Assembly: GCF_964204865.1 (NCBI RefSeq)
Contig: NC_135255.1
Location: forward strand, 9,763,135 to 9,827,134
Length of the DNA: 64,000 nt
Source: Styela clava
Taxonomy: Eukaryota > Chordata > Ascidiacea > Stolidobranchia > Styelidae
Reading direction: 5' to 3'
Positions 33,291-46,490 of this stretch are shown piece by piece (positions within the stretch are counted from its first letter, which is position 1; each line of letters opens with the position of its first letter). The notes under the pieces are model-generated. The model was not told where the DNA came from and did not search any database. It was given only the letters and a program-made list of their open reading frames with translations. Position numbers and translations under genes: made by a program.

Positions 33291-36200
33291 GAGTATTTCA
33301 TCCGTCAAATATATTCCGAAATTTATGTTAACTACTCTTATTTTCTGTCTTTGTACGATCAATACTTTACCGTTGTCGTATTGTATCTCAAGCATACATT
33401 ATTGCCTAAGTTATATTAAACCATAACCTTATATTAGTGCTACATGTAAATCTGAAAATAAAAAATTGTAGTAGGTTAGAACAATGAACACGTTAGTGTT
33501 TGTTAGGCATTTATAAAATTATTCCAGTGAGTTGTTGACTCAATTGTGAAGATGATGTAAAGGACTCAAGGACGACCAACCTACATACATGTTACCAATA
33601 CAAAATACTATTTCTAGAAATCAAATTACTGGGTAAACTATTTAGCTACGAGGGGGATAAAAACGTGTGGTTGTATTATTCTTAACATTAGGGTGAAATT
33701 GTACCCCCATCTGCAAGCCGTCTGTGTCACATGGTGTATCAGTTTATCGTCTTCGATTTCTCCAACATTTAGTGATGTAGTGGTTAAACGACTGCGAGTT
33801 CCACAAACCTATGAATGAAATTTGGCATGTGTTTTTTAAAACCTTCTTGTCATTTAATTTCAAAACACTAAAATTTGTATGCAAGCAAAAATGTCGTTTT
33901 AATTAATTAAATACAATTTAATAATCTAATTGTAGAGAAAAATTTATAGTGATCGTATACTTCTATATTAAGGTAGCTACTGTTCGAAGCAATCGTGAAT
34001 AAAAATGCTAAAATTAAGAAGACTAAGATTTCATTTCCATACTTCATATAAGCTGCCTTTCAAACAAACTAATACTACTTAAACACAGCCGGATCAATTG
34101 AGACAGGAAACTTACTACTCTTATCCTATAATTCGCCTTATCAAATCCTAAATCAAGCTAACCCCTCGAGGACTATCGTGTAATTAAGGAACAAGACAGA
34201 ACAGATGTGTAATATCAAAAGAAGTTTTCCATTTCTGGTAAGACTCGACGGTTCTTGGATACATTCATTCTATCCTATCATAGAAAAAGTTATATTTATT
34301 CGCTAAAACTTGGGGGAAATCTAACAGAAATAGTTACCAAGCAACACAAATTCGGCATTGGGTTCGCTGAAACAATAAATTAAGATTATGATCTCTTCTA
34401 TCTGATGCTTACAGTACATTTTGGTTTATATTTCCTCCCACTACTCTACAATATTGTAGCATATATAAAACTCGAGAGAGATTAATGCGTCCCACAGGCA
34501 TTGAAACGGTAAGGGATCAATAGCCAATCTTGCGAGGAATATCCATTAGACTTGTGGTTGTATTCTCTCGCACAAGTTAAGCAGGACGTTTTGCTCTTGC
34601 CTCATAAATAGTAATAAGACGATTCAAATTGGAACCGTCAACGGCCGACTTGACATCTTTTAACATCATTATGTTGAGGTGTAAATGAGCTCTTAATCTA
34701 GCATTGTGCGTGTTTGGTGTTTGTTCTTGATCGTATCGTGGATAAGTGTTTCTGCTGGAAATGACGAAGATTGCGTTATTCATACCATTATAGACATCAC
34801 ACTTTTTTGTTGGTACTTTTCTCTAAATATTGCTACGACTGTTTGTACATCGACACGTGATGTGAAGCTTTAAGAATGTATTATCTATTATATTTACTGA
34901 ACTATGACAACAATGAAATCGGCAGCAGTTGGTGGTGGCCCTTCAACTTAATTGAATGGTCTTCCATGGCAAGGTTATTGTGACATTGTAAACCTCGGAG
35001 TATTTTACACAAATTAGCATTGATTTAAAATAAATGCTGTTGCTTTTTTTACAAACAAATTGTCTTTATAATTTATAACATCCAAATACAATTTAATCTT
35101 AGTCAATATTTCATTTATATCACCTCTCCTAAGCATATGCTTTGTACAGATAGCGTGAATTGTGCGAGATACCATAAATAAGATCAGTACATCTAGAGAA
35201 AATACATTACGCTTCTACATTAAATTAACGTCTAATTGAAAAATGAAGAATATCTGAACAGAAGGTTTTGTTTGCTTGGGATAGTGTTTTTATGTAGCTT
35301 CAACTCCGGAAGCCATTTTATTCACCAAATCATAAATAAATCCATGTTTGAAATCATCAATTCTTCGACATGTTAGCGTTATATCTGCCGACTGACTTTT
35401 CAAAACGAATCATTCAAGTGGTAAATTCGCAAAAAGGCTTGTTCTCGTTTTTTTTTTTAATATCACATCTACTTTGCAATATATTACATTCAGCTATACA
35501 AATTACACGTGGTAATGACCTCCCCGACTAACATCGTATCACGGCGATCTACCAAAATAAAATCAAGGTGGTGATTTTATCTAATCGCTTTATCGTGAAG
35601 CAAATACCGAAGTCGCAATTCAATAACCGAAGAAACTACGTCAATAATCTATAACTAATAACGTAAAATATTGATAATTGAAGAATTATATGGCGTACGT
35701 TGAACCATAAATAATACCGCACATTAACTAATATACATTAAAATTACACACCGTATAGCGTAAATGAGCCATCAGCGCATTATATATTTAGTAACAGGAA
35801 TTACCAGTATGATCATGTTTTGGAATGTATTAAATATGGAAATTTCAGTTTATACTTGCTTTCATATTTCGACTATTTACTCCATTAATGAAATACCCGA
35901 AATTCTCAAACGCAACTACGAATGTTTAGAATTCATGTACCAGTGTCCAATGCCCACGAAAGGGTAATAACTTAAAATAAAGGTACGGAGAATTTATATC
36001 ATATCGTATTCAGTCTTAGAAAACTTAAAATTTACCTGCGTCGCGCGTTCACCGTGTAAGATTTCAATGCAATCTGACACAGTTATGTTTGGAGCAATAC
36101 TTGACTCATTTATGAAGGTTTTCTGAAAGGCATTTCGTCCACCATCATCGAAGAAATCATTTCAACAATTTTCAATCACAACTTATTATCTCACGAATTA

Positions 36201-36823
36201 ATGAGATTCGATATGCGGATTGTCACTTTGGGACCATACGTCAATACCAAATTCGTAATGGGGTGTCCAAAAATAAAAATAACAAAACTGCAATCTTTGT
36301 GCGTTTAGAATATGTAAAATCGATTTTTTTTCAACGTTAAGTAAGATAGATAACGGAAATGATAATATCCGACACCACAACCCATTTGAACGTCACATTC
36401 AGGTGCCGGCGGAAGAAAATCCGAACTATATTTAGAAAACGACGACACACTGATCGTATCTGTTTTATCACAGCATGTTGCCAGATATTATTTTATTAGC
36501 AACATTCAGAGTTTTTCCTTTATCGTTGCAATTATTAATCAAATAATATAATTTGTAGCATCTAACCTCACTCTCCTCCCATTCAAAAAACATCAATCAA
36601 CCTAAACTAGGAATAATTTCCGATGCCAGGTTGAAACACGTGGATATAAAATTCTCTTCAATATAAAATCGTTAGTGTCTTATTCCAATACGTTACCGAG
36701 CGGAAAATAGAATTATATACCTAATAAATAAATATTAGGTTTTATAGTTATTAAAAATGAAATTAGATTCACTCGAATGACTGAGGCATTTAGAGAAGTT
36801 TATTGGTTTTTACTGCGTGATGT

Positions 36824-36846
36824 TATTATATATATATATATATATT
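36824..36846. repeat. (TA)n microsatellite
   Basis: An uninterrupted run of about eleven TA units. Similar shorter tracts are at about 39177-39195, 41588-41610 and 43950-43964. Confidence 0.8.
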
Positions 36847-37389
36847 CATTATATTATTAATGATATTAAAATTGAACAACACACAATGGTTTCAGATGTT
36901 TAAATCAATGCGGTATTCCAGTTTACCTAATAAACCTCTTGATAGTTATTATTTTATTCTCATAAACAAGAAGAAAGCACTCGCAGTTCAGTGCACACTA
37001 CCCTAATACCCCCATTATTTTCTTAACTTTTACAAGAACTGCGACTGAATACCAAAAGCGTCTAGTTACAGGTTCAGTCTTGACTGCATCTACCGTGTCG
37101 ATGAACCGTGCATATTCAACAGAAGTGTTAATGAGAGAACTTCGGATGACAGTTGCCAGAAACAATTTGAAACATTGGTCAATATCAGTATCTTTTAACC
37201 GTGAGGAACAGAAGACAAAAAGCTTATCAAAATACCACAAAATAAGTGAGTGCAATAGTTTACAATAATTGAGTATGGAACGCAATTCAACAAAATCTGA
37301 CCTTCTATGCTTTAATATGCAATATAGACAAATTCCACAATACTTTAATTAAAAGATATTGCTCATCCACAAAGCCATACGCGACAGGT

Positions 37390-37611
37390 TCAATAGCTTC
37401 GAGTTTCTGACGAATACCGCGTCACCGGCGCGGATACCGTCCGTCTTGTGTGCCTATTTACGTTATGAGATAAGCCGTGATCAATACGACGCCTAATATC
37501 GTAACGTCTCAGAATCTGTCCACAGCAATAAACTATGAAAACATCTACAAGTTGGTACAGACAATAATAAATACTAAGTAATATCATTACCACTGATAAA
37601 ATTGATATCAT
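37390..37611 (-). CDS. Possible terminal exon of a membrane protein (tentative)
   Basis: The minus frame has a strongly hydrophobic stretch (VVMILLSIYYCLYQLVDVF, then IVYCC), a basic juxtamembrane tail (LRRYDIRRR) and a Ser/Thr/Arg-rich end before a TGA. An acceptor-like ttttatcag lies just inside the start (about 37588-37596). This looks like TM plus cytoplasmic tail of a type I or multi-pass protein. No family is recognised and upstream exons are not proven; it could also be a chance frame. Confidence 0.3.
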   Translation of the reverse strand: MISILSVVMILLSIYYCLYQLVDVFIVYCCGQILRRYDIRRRIDHGLSHNVNRHTRRTVSAPVTRYSSETRSY

Positions 37612-40600
37612 TTACTCATATGTGGAGAATATTTGAGGAAAGACAAGATTATGGGTTGACAACTTTAACCATCGTAGTGTGTTTCCACCGCAATTGCGAT
37701 TGATTTCAATTATCGGATGAATATTTTAAAACCAGCTGAAAAAGCAGCACGGTTGTCGCCATGTCCTAAACGTGTATTATTCATGAATGCGTGGCCTAAA
37801 AGCAAGTTTTACGGGAGTTTCAAAGACTGTATGGTATGGCTGCGTCCGGTATTTGGAATGCTCATCGTGAACAACTTAAATGCATGCTTCTTCGTTTAGC
37901 AAATTCCATATTGAAATATTAATTTTAGGCTTTTAATTTGAATTTCACGATGTTTTGTCATAACAAAGACTACATGCCTCGCAATACGCTTTGCGAGGAC
38001 CTAATCTTTCGCATATGAATAATCTGTTGTGGAACTTCCATGACTGGTTACAGTCATACTGAAAACGAAGGTTATCAAGATTTGGAGTGGAAAGAAAATA
38101 CGTGAATTCAGCATATACTCAAAATACATTCGCACTTCGCTTCTTTGGCCCAATATGACCAAGTTTGTAAATGATGCATGAAACGAATTGTGGATTTTTT
38201 TGTTTGACACATTTCTTTAACTTTTAACTTCTCTAATTGGTCAAAATCAATTTCTTTTTGCGTCATCACCCCTTTTTACGAACTGAAAGTACTGAAAAAG
38301 TTATTCTATAAGTATTGTATGAATTCGAAATTTTGGTACCAGTTTTTTGGCTTCCCTGAGAATGGAAAATAAATGACTAACTAACTATCATGAATGGCAA
38401 AAATATAAATTCACAGATATATACAAGGCACCCCGATGTAGGTGTGATAGAGTTGAGCATGACAATGCTAAGAACATCATTATTTCTTACAGCTAGCAAC
38501 ATTACAGTAGTTTCTCATGCCGTACATAACCAGACCATGATGTCTTTCCATAGTATCTCGCAGCGTATAAATTTCCTTGTGGCAGAATCGCCATTTCGTT
38601 AAAACGGAAAGGGGGCTAAAAGCGAGATCCATGCCTCTAATAAATTATTTACGGTGATACAAACTGGAACGATATTGAAAAAGAGAAACTTAACACTATA
38701 CTTCCAAAGGACAAGCGACTTTTACAACCATCCAATTTGCCGATGGTCTTGACCCCGTTAAACTAAAGTAAACATTCCAATCAACTGTCGCAATAGAAGA
38801 ATGATGAAAATTGAATAGAGACCAATTTGTGTGTGCTCGCGTCAACGTAGAATTGAATATGAATAGTAAATGAAATTACAGCAATTGTAAATTCTCGAAT
38901 AAACTGACAAACATCACACTGGCACGAAATGTTTGAAGTTTATTAAAATCAATGGATTCATTTGGAATTTTATGTTACTGTAGGATATATATATACAAAG
39001 GTATTGTCTTATAAATGGCGACGTGATTAATAAACAGAATTCATCTATAATTGCTATAGAATTTGAATTGCATTCTGATAATTTAGATCAACTTTATTCA
39101 CTGAGTGTATCGGTTCACAAATATAAGTTGTGGATATAGGATAGAACAAGTATTGTAATAGCAACTTAACGTACTGGATATATATATATATATAATATGA
39201 AAATTACATTGTGTTTTTATTCAATTTGATATATCTTTTGAGTCAAGAAGGTCTCGTTATTATGCTGGTATTGCTTTTCGAGTCGCGTAATATTTTTGGT
39301 AATATTGAAGCCAACATGAAATGCATTGAAATGTCGGCTCAAAATTTTAGCAACACAGAGTAGCCTACTTACCTGGTTTCATAGATGAAAAGTTTTTCAG
39401 ATTCAACACACGAAAAAAATTAAATTGTGAAAATCTTGAGTAACTACAACATGCGTTGTTTTCCTAGTGTTGAAGCTGTTCATTATCTGAACTTAATTTT
39501 TTTTCAACTCTTCTTCGGCCTCTGAATGCTTTCTCACTTTTCTATCTTGCCCCTTCTGATATACCACCAACATAATCAGCTGAAATATTTTATATTCACT
39601 GAAAGGGGCTCCAAATAAAGTATATATTTTAAATCCATCCTTTTGTCTGGGTTTACACGTAAGCAGAAACGTTGCGTCTTAATTTATTTACGTTCGATTA
39701 TTGAAACACGTGGCGGACTAGGATTGACGTTTACGCAGAAACTTTTTCGCAGTTTTTACGCCCGTTATCGAATCTGGTATTTTGCTTCACTCGATCGTTA
39801 GTGTTAAGTTAAAGGCTAGAAATCGCATTAGGGTGAGTTTATCGCGACATGTACACAGAAAAGCAATTAGAACTGAACTAATTCATAACCCCATCGATTT
39901 AGCCGCTAGATGAGCCTATTGAGGCAAACAGTAAGCGCTGACGACAAATTTATTGTAGATCGGACTCCATTCATACACTACCCAACGTTTTGAAATCTAT
40001 TTCAAAAAAAGAATACAGGTTTAAATTATTCGGAATGCGAGATATTCGTATTTTACGCCACGCAGTTAAGCACTTACCTTAATGATTCATTGTTTATTCT
40101 CCGAATAACTCGCAGTCCTTTATCTTGCCATAGTGAAATTTTAATTTTCCAAATTTTCAGATAATTAGTTCTAAATGAAGTTATTCAAACGTCACTTTTC
40201 CAATTCGGCAATTTAATCCGTTTCGAAAAATTATTCACATTTTCGAAAGAATAAAACTTACCAGATTTTTCGCGTATTTGAATATTTGAATTAATTCGGG
40301 AATTATTCTAGTCGATTATGGGCCTTACTTAAATTGAACAATTTCGACTTTTCCGCGATGGTCAATAGGTAAATAAATAGGCATGACAATTGAATTCCTG
40401 TAAAAAGAATCTTCCCTTAAAATTTTAACAGTGCTTTTTAGGTTGGTTTTTGAATGGCAAAAAATAATCATTCGCCGGTCGCCTGAAAGCTTCTCTCTCT
40501 TGGGATTATGGACATTGGGCGTAAAACGGAAATTACATAAATGAATATTACGCATGAATGAATATTATAGTTTGCGTGTGTATATTGCACTGAAAATATC

Positions 40601-41429
40601 AGAATTACGTTATGTTTTAATCGACAATATTGTAATTGACATAGGTATCTCAATGCTACGAAGAACAATGAAACATTAAATGCGGTTAATTAAATACTAA
40701 CATAAAGAGAATATGTGTACATTCATCCATAATATATTTCCTCTTTTGCTTTATAACATTTAAGCTATTATAGACGCAAATCATTAATTTGTGTGATCAT
40801 TAATTGGGTTTCAGATCTATCAAACACTAATCAGAACCCGAATCAGGAATTCCTCATTCAGAATTCCGGCGTAGGTCTGAAAGCTGAAAATAGCCTATCA
40901 GAAGTAGCTGTCTTTAATCAGTAGCCAGCACGGATGACGACTCCTGTTTTGAATGTGATTTACAAAAATGTTTGTTTGTTCATCTCGACCTTCAATCCCA
41001 CAGATTACCAAAACTGAATTTGACTTTGTTTTCTGATAGTTATTACAGAGCCATTATTTTATTAAAACTTTGCGTGCAAACAATGCGATTCTATGTTGAT
41101 TATACATTTTTTAATTTACCCAAATCAAGCGATCAATATGGTGTAATAAAAGAACTTCTTTATATTGTAGTTGGTGTTATAGTTCATTTCTTTTATTTTT
41201 CTTATTGATGATTTCTTTAGCGTCCGCAAATTATAAGGATAAGAACTTGGCAAAGAACAATTACAACCTGGAGATTCCCATCGGAAACATTAAACTGTAT
41301 TGGGACGAGGCACCCTCCCCACATTAATAAGCATTACGCCGAAATTACTGAACTCTATAGCGCCACCTTGCTGAAATCCGATGTCTATTGCTATGATGTG
41401 ATGAGATATTGAGGAATACCACCTGTTAG

Positions 41430-41565
41430 ACACAAAATGGACCTATGGGTCGTTTTGTTATTATTGTTTTTGTTCGTATTTCTCTTTTCGTTTTTATGAA
41501 AAAATCGCTTTTCTCATTAACTACTGGATCAATTCCTTATTTTACTGTGGTTTTTATTTATTTAT
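41430..41565 (+). repeat. Dispersed repeat family, copy 4 (truncated)
   Basis: Starts cacaaaatggacc, continues through the TTGTT-rich stretch and aaaaaatcgcttttctcatt to aactactggatcaattcct. The 3' half with the tccatatatttgag block is missing. Confidence 0.6.
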
Positions 41566-44500
41566 TTAGTATGTAAAACAATCGAGGACATATATATATA
41601 TATATATATGTTTTTTAAATATCATAAACAATCCGAAGTGGATGCTCAAATAAAAATTCACACTTGATCAAATTATTCAATGTTGTATTATGTGAATGTA
41701 ATGTACAATTCTCTGCTCTCGCCTGGTTAATCCAGAATATCAGCATATATTCGAGTTCTTATTTCTGAAAATGTTTTTGAGATCGAATGTAAGCCTATCG
41801 TAGCGATATTTTACAAAAAAAGGGCATGACAAGCTCGACCGCAAGTCAAATTTATAGAATAATTTTATTTAGTCCCATAGATGGAGAAGAAACGTTACCG
41901 ACGGACCTCATGCTTGTATCCGTATCAGCGCCTGAGATACAAATTGATGACAGGAAACATTTGCACTTGCCTACATTTTTGTACTTGGTATCAATATTCT
42001 ATATTAGTATGTTTGAATGGCACATGTAAAATGTTTAAAGCAACGGTGTGTATTTTTACAATTCATATGAGAGCCACATGTAAACTAAACGGAAAGATTA
42101 CTATTAGCAGTGTCGCAAGCGACGATAAGGCCAATGAGTTATACATATATACATATTTACTGTTGTGAAAATGTTGACACACTATTAGAACTGTTGGGTG
42201 TGGCCGAACAATAAGTTTATCCTATCGTCGATGTATATATAAGGAGGGAAGAAAATTTTCCAAAATAAAGTTATTGAGGAAACAATTTTAGCATACCAAA
42301 TTACGTTGGAAAGTTGGAGTCTCCGCAGTAAATACCACAGTGTCGAAACCACAACAACGTTCATTGCTAAATATGTAGTAAAATAGACTGAGTTCGGTTT
42401 CAGGAACATGAGAACGATCATGCCCATATAAAACTTATGTCATATATGACTCATATTGTCATTGTTTTCAACATGATATTCAATGTTTAATTCTCTATTG
42501 AAATGTTCTGTGTATAGTTTGCAAAACTTAACTCAAAAAAAACTTTCACTGGAAATAATACACGACTTTTTCCATAATAAAGTATGGATAAAATGCACGA
42601 AAACAAGTAACGTCAGATTGTCAGGCAGCAAAACTATCAATATATTACTGATGTAATACTACGGTGAATTATTTTGTTATGTGCACGCCTTCATTTCGAT
42701 TACACCTAACATTGAACTGGAACTTTCGACAGTTTGGAAAAAAAGAGGTTTGAAAAGAATAATCGGCCTGTTGTATTTACATAATGAAAGCAATGCCCTC
42801 ACAAAGCCAGTATTCGAAACGGCGCCGGTCAGGGAGTAGTCATGAAAGAAAAATTGATGAAATAAAACAATTAAATTATAATATACGTCTGTATGGTGTT
42901 CATATATTTCAAAAATACTCTACTATGTCCGTTTTGAACAAAGAAAATTCTTTGCAATTTGGAACCAAATTTGGAATGCAAATTGCTCAACTTTCGACTT
43001 CAATCGACTGAAAAATATGGTCTGGTAGCAGGATGAACTTGCATTGACTAGTTATAGTTTTCCACGTGGCGTTTCTGGTAACAACGAATTGCATTGCTGA
43101 ATATTATTAATTGTCAAATCAGATCAAATATCCAATGCACTAATGAATATAAGTAATACATTTCTATACCAAACATTGGAAAATCTGCTCAAGCCCATTT
43201 ATTAGGAATTTATTTTCCGGAAATTTAAGTTAGATGTAATAAAAAGGAACGCCTCGATCGACACAATGTTATATAGAGCGTGGGCTAAATTATGATGACG
43301 TTAACGACGAATTCAGGAAGCGTAATCGCTTATCGCCATCAATGATAAGGCATTGAATATGAAAACTTTTTGTCGGCAATTTGAGATATGTTCAGAGGTC
43401 GATAAATGGAGAGGGCGTTATGTTTAAATCCGATCTTGGGGTCTCCTTCTCGTAACATCCCAACACAATATTATACTTCGAATACATCAGAAACAATACG
43501 AGTAATCCATAGAATGAGTGGTGTGCGAGAAATTGTAGTGAACTCTTTTCAGAGAACGTATATACAGAGCAAAAGAAGATGTAAGATCACGTCGTTTTTC
43601 TAGTTGTTGGTCGTAAACGATTTCATTAATGGTTTTCCACACGACGGTTAAACATTGTTTTTATGATTCAATTGTTCGATAAGCTCATGCATTCAGTGCC
43701 GTATAAAAGATAATTAAAATTTTTCAAACTCATGACATAATAGCGGCATGATTTTTTCGATGATCTAATTCTAGTTGAAAATATTGTAATATTAACAGAT
43801 CTTTGTGCTTTATGCTTCACTATCTCGCCCCGGATAACGCTATATCAGGAAACAGATACCCGAGCATACGTGATTACTGGTCCATTTTTTTATTTTCCGC
43901 TTGGCTAATACAATATTTACGCATATTCGGAATAATTTGAAAAATGGAATATATATATATATAAACTTTGATTGCATAAGTGTAACAAGATTTTATTATA
44001 TGTAATTAAAGAGTCCTTCTGCTCGCAAACACAAATGTACTTCTGTGACGTTAAGTCTGATTAAAGTCATACTTTCTCAGACAAGCAGTTTACAACAATG
44101 ACAAGAAAAGAACAATCATGCGGTTAAAATATAGCGATGAATAAATTTGTTTAAAATTTAAATTTCAGATTAATTGCAACCAAACAATGGATAAACAATT
44201 ATTTATATTTAGTAAGCAGAGTACGATGTGAAAATGCGATGGGTATCTATAGATTAAAATAACTGTTTCGTAGCGTTCTCAACTGATAGTTATATATATA
44301 TTACTATAATTTAGTAAACCATAATTTTATGTCGTTTCATGTTAACCAGGGCGTCAAAATAGGGAGAAGTCACGTCATTGTCCAGGTTCGAGTAATTTAG
44401 ATACAGTTTATCATCGATGGAAACTACAGTGAAATATGAGTAAACTCGGAATGTTTTTATTCATTGCATCCGATCAATAACCTTTATTGTGATTGATAAT

Positions 44501-44591
44501 TATTTTAATGAATGGGGAAGTAATGTTCTATGCTTTCGTGTAGGTAAACAAGCACTACTTCATGAATATGTGTAACACGAATGTTCCATTT

Positions 44592-44599
44592 TATAAAAG
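44592..44599 (+). promoter_or_regulatory. TATA box, lectin-like gene 1
   Basis: TATAAAAG, 137 bp upstream of the start codon at 44729. The spacing implies an untranslated leader of about 105 nt if there is no leader intron. Plausible but not decisive. Confidence 0.4.
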
Positions 44600-44728
44600 A
44601 TATTGAAAGGTATAACATTATGTCATGTGTTTAGTGTAAGCAGTCTAGGAATGTACAAAAAGCGGTACGAAGATCTTGAAAATTATTCCTTCGATTTGTT
44701 CCGAAAGTGAAACAACTAACTCGAAAAA

Positions 44729-46108
44729 ATGAAGTTTTTACTCGTTCTCGTGGCAACCGTTGCGTATGCAACAGCAGGTAAGGTAATTTTTGGTTCAGAA
44801 CGAGTCTCTAGACTAGACAACCGCGTCGGAATGTATTTAGAACTGTCGTAATTTTCCTGGCCAGGTTTATACCCAAATTCTTAATATATTTATTACGGGG
44901 TTATTCAGCTTGTGGGAACGAGGTTTGCAGTCGGTATCTTAAATTTACAACTTATCATAAATTTACCTCAACGTAAGATTATTCTTTAAATGTATAATCC
45001 GTTATGTCGTCTTCAATGGCATATCTGTAACAGACATGCACAGCGACTGGTAAATATCAATTTCTTCTAATGGTAGCATAAGAAGAACACGGAATCCATA
45101 AAATTCCGGGGATGAACCCATACAATAAAGCTTTAATCGAAAATAAAATAATCTAACTAGCCTACTGGGAAAATTTATGGATTTCAATTTTTTTTTCAGC
45201 TCCTGCCTGCAAAGGAAAAATTTCAGATGGTTTCTGTTATTTCATTGGTAAAATGGCGCGAGGTGGTGCTCTGGTAGAACAGGCTGAAAGCAACTGTGAG
45301 CAAGAGGGAGCAGCACTTGGTCAATTCAGAAGCTTGAAGGCATACAGTCAGGTTCACGATTTCCTGCTTGCCAGTGCACCTGGAACAATGATCCTTACAG
45401 GAATGTCATACGATGTAAGTATAAAAATATATACGTGGAACTTTTACTAGTATGTTCCGGTATGTGGTTTATAAATAATTATTGACGTTTGGTGAATAGC
45501 TTTAATATCACTCACCATTATGTGTCCTGCAGTTAAATTACTAGTTTTTTGTCACTTAGAAAAATGTAAATCCATGCGGGTTTATGTAAAGTTTTCTTGT
45601 TATGAGAGTCTTAGGATAGTCCATTGAAAAATTCAAAGGCGGCAAACACACAGCGTGATAAATGATGTCGGGGTTGAGGTATTAGTTGCTAAACGGAAAG
45701 ATAAACACGAGACGTTCATTTTCCATTTTCAAAGAAGTTCCATAATTTGTACCTTAGTACGTAGCTTCTGAGCATGGCAAACGTTTTTCCATCTACATGC
45801 TGAAATTGAACACAAAAAATCATCTCATTCGTGGAAACTGTTGTGACGCTAATCACAACTCTCATTTTAAATACTCTTTTTTATATTTTCAGCAAAAGTT
45901 AAACAAAAAGGTCCCCCTATTGGCGGATGGTGAACCAATTTCCTACAAGCCTAAGTGGTTCGAAGGTCATCCCATCAAAGAAAACAAACACGGAGAAATG
46001 GTTTTTATGGCTAACAGAAACGACAAGTTCAATGGAATGATGAATGCTCAAGATGGCAGCCGTTACAGCGTGTACCTGTGCGAAAAAAAAATGGAGGAAG
46101 ATCTCTAA
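44729..46108 (+). CDS. Secreted C-type-lectin-like protein 1 (159 aa, three exons)
   Basis: Exons 44729-44777, 45200-45414, 45893-46108, with GT-AG junctions of phase 1 and phase 0. Residues 1-17 are a signal peptide (MKFLLVLVATVAYATA). The mature part is a single compact CTLD. Cys20 and Cys29 (GFCYF) form the N-terminal pair seen in long-form CTLDs. Cys49 and Cys151 (YLCE) match the invariant C1-C4 pair. ILTGM stands where WIGL normally lies, and KPKWFEGHPI where the W..GEP block lies. The EPN/QPD sugar-specificity triplet is replaced by GHP, and both C2 and C3 are missing (MNAQDGS in place of WND..C). Canonical calcium-dependent sugar binding is therefore unlikely. Secreted; function unknown, and defence or adhesion is only an inference from the family. 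A polyadenylation signal AATAAA is at 46195. Paralogous to the gene at 50560. Confidence 0.87.
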
Positions 46109-46194
46109 ACATACTATAACTTTACATCGATTTCCCATTTTTAATTTATGTTATAATATCAATTGCCTCAAAAATTTCATAAATGTTTGTGCAA

Positions 46195-46200
46195 AATAAA
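46195..46200 (+). terminator. Polyadenylation signal, lectin-like gene 1
   Basis: AATAAA, 87 nt after the TAA stop, followed by a moderately T-rich stretch. Confidence 0.6.
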
Positions 46201-46423
46201 CATCACGCTTGACAAACACTTGGTAACACGTCATGATTAACTGCATTTGTGGGCGATCATATTCACTTCGACCAGTCGCAGCATTCAGTTTGAGCTGGTA
46301 GAAAGACGAGATCAAAGTCATATCGGCTTGAGTGCAGATGGCGGCATTTATTCAAATGTTTGTTCCATCCGAATGTTAATCAGAACATATTTTAAGGTTG
46401 GGCAATGTAGCTCAAAAAATCGC

Positions 46424-46490
46424 CAACCTGCTCTCGACCGCGATCGACTGAAATCTTTAAAATAGCTCGCGATCGACTAAATCCCACACA
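46424..46490. mobile_element. hAT-like terminal fragment
   Basis: Contains tcgccaacctgctctcgacc followed by gcgatcgactgaaat and a second ctcgcgatcgactaaat. This layout resembles the subterminal region of GATCGAC-bearing hAT elements of animals. No second end or target duplication was found. Confidence 0.4.

Larger units (their letters stand above)
33396..44591. other. Long region without a callable gene
   Basis: Upstream of the Kv gene (minus) and of the first lectin-like gene (plus). AT-rich with several (ta)n tracts and a truncated dispersed repeat at 41430-41565. Weak coding-like islands on the minus strand at 34577-34783, 36998-37285, 37390-37611 and 37950-38065 are described in the findings. 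None is strong enough to call a gene. Confidence 0.45.

Noticed and set aside
33291-33395. Longer Kv start at the upstream in-frame ATG (33395).
   Set aside because: It would add 35 residues before the ball-like MEFAM sequence; free N-terminal position is needed for an inactivation ball, so the downstream ATG is preferred, though not proven.
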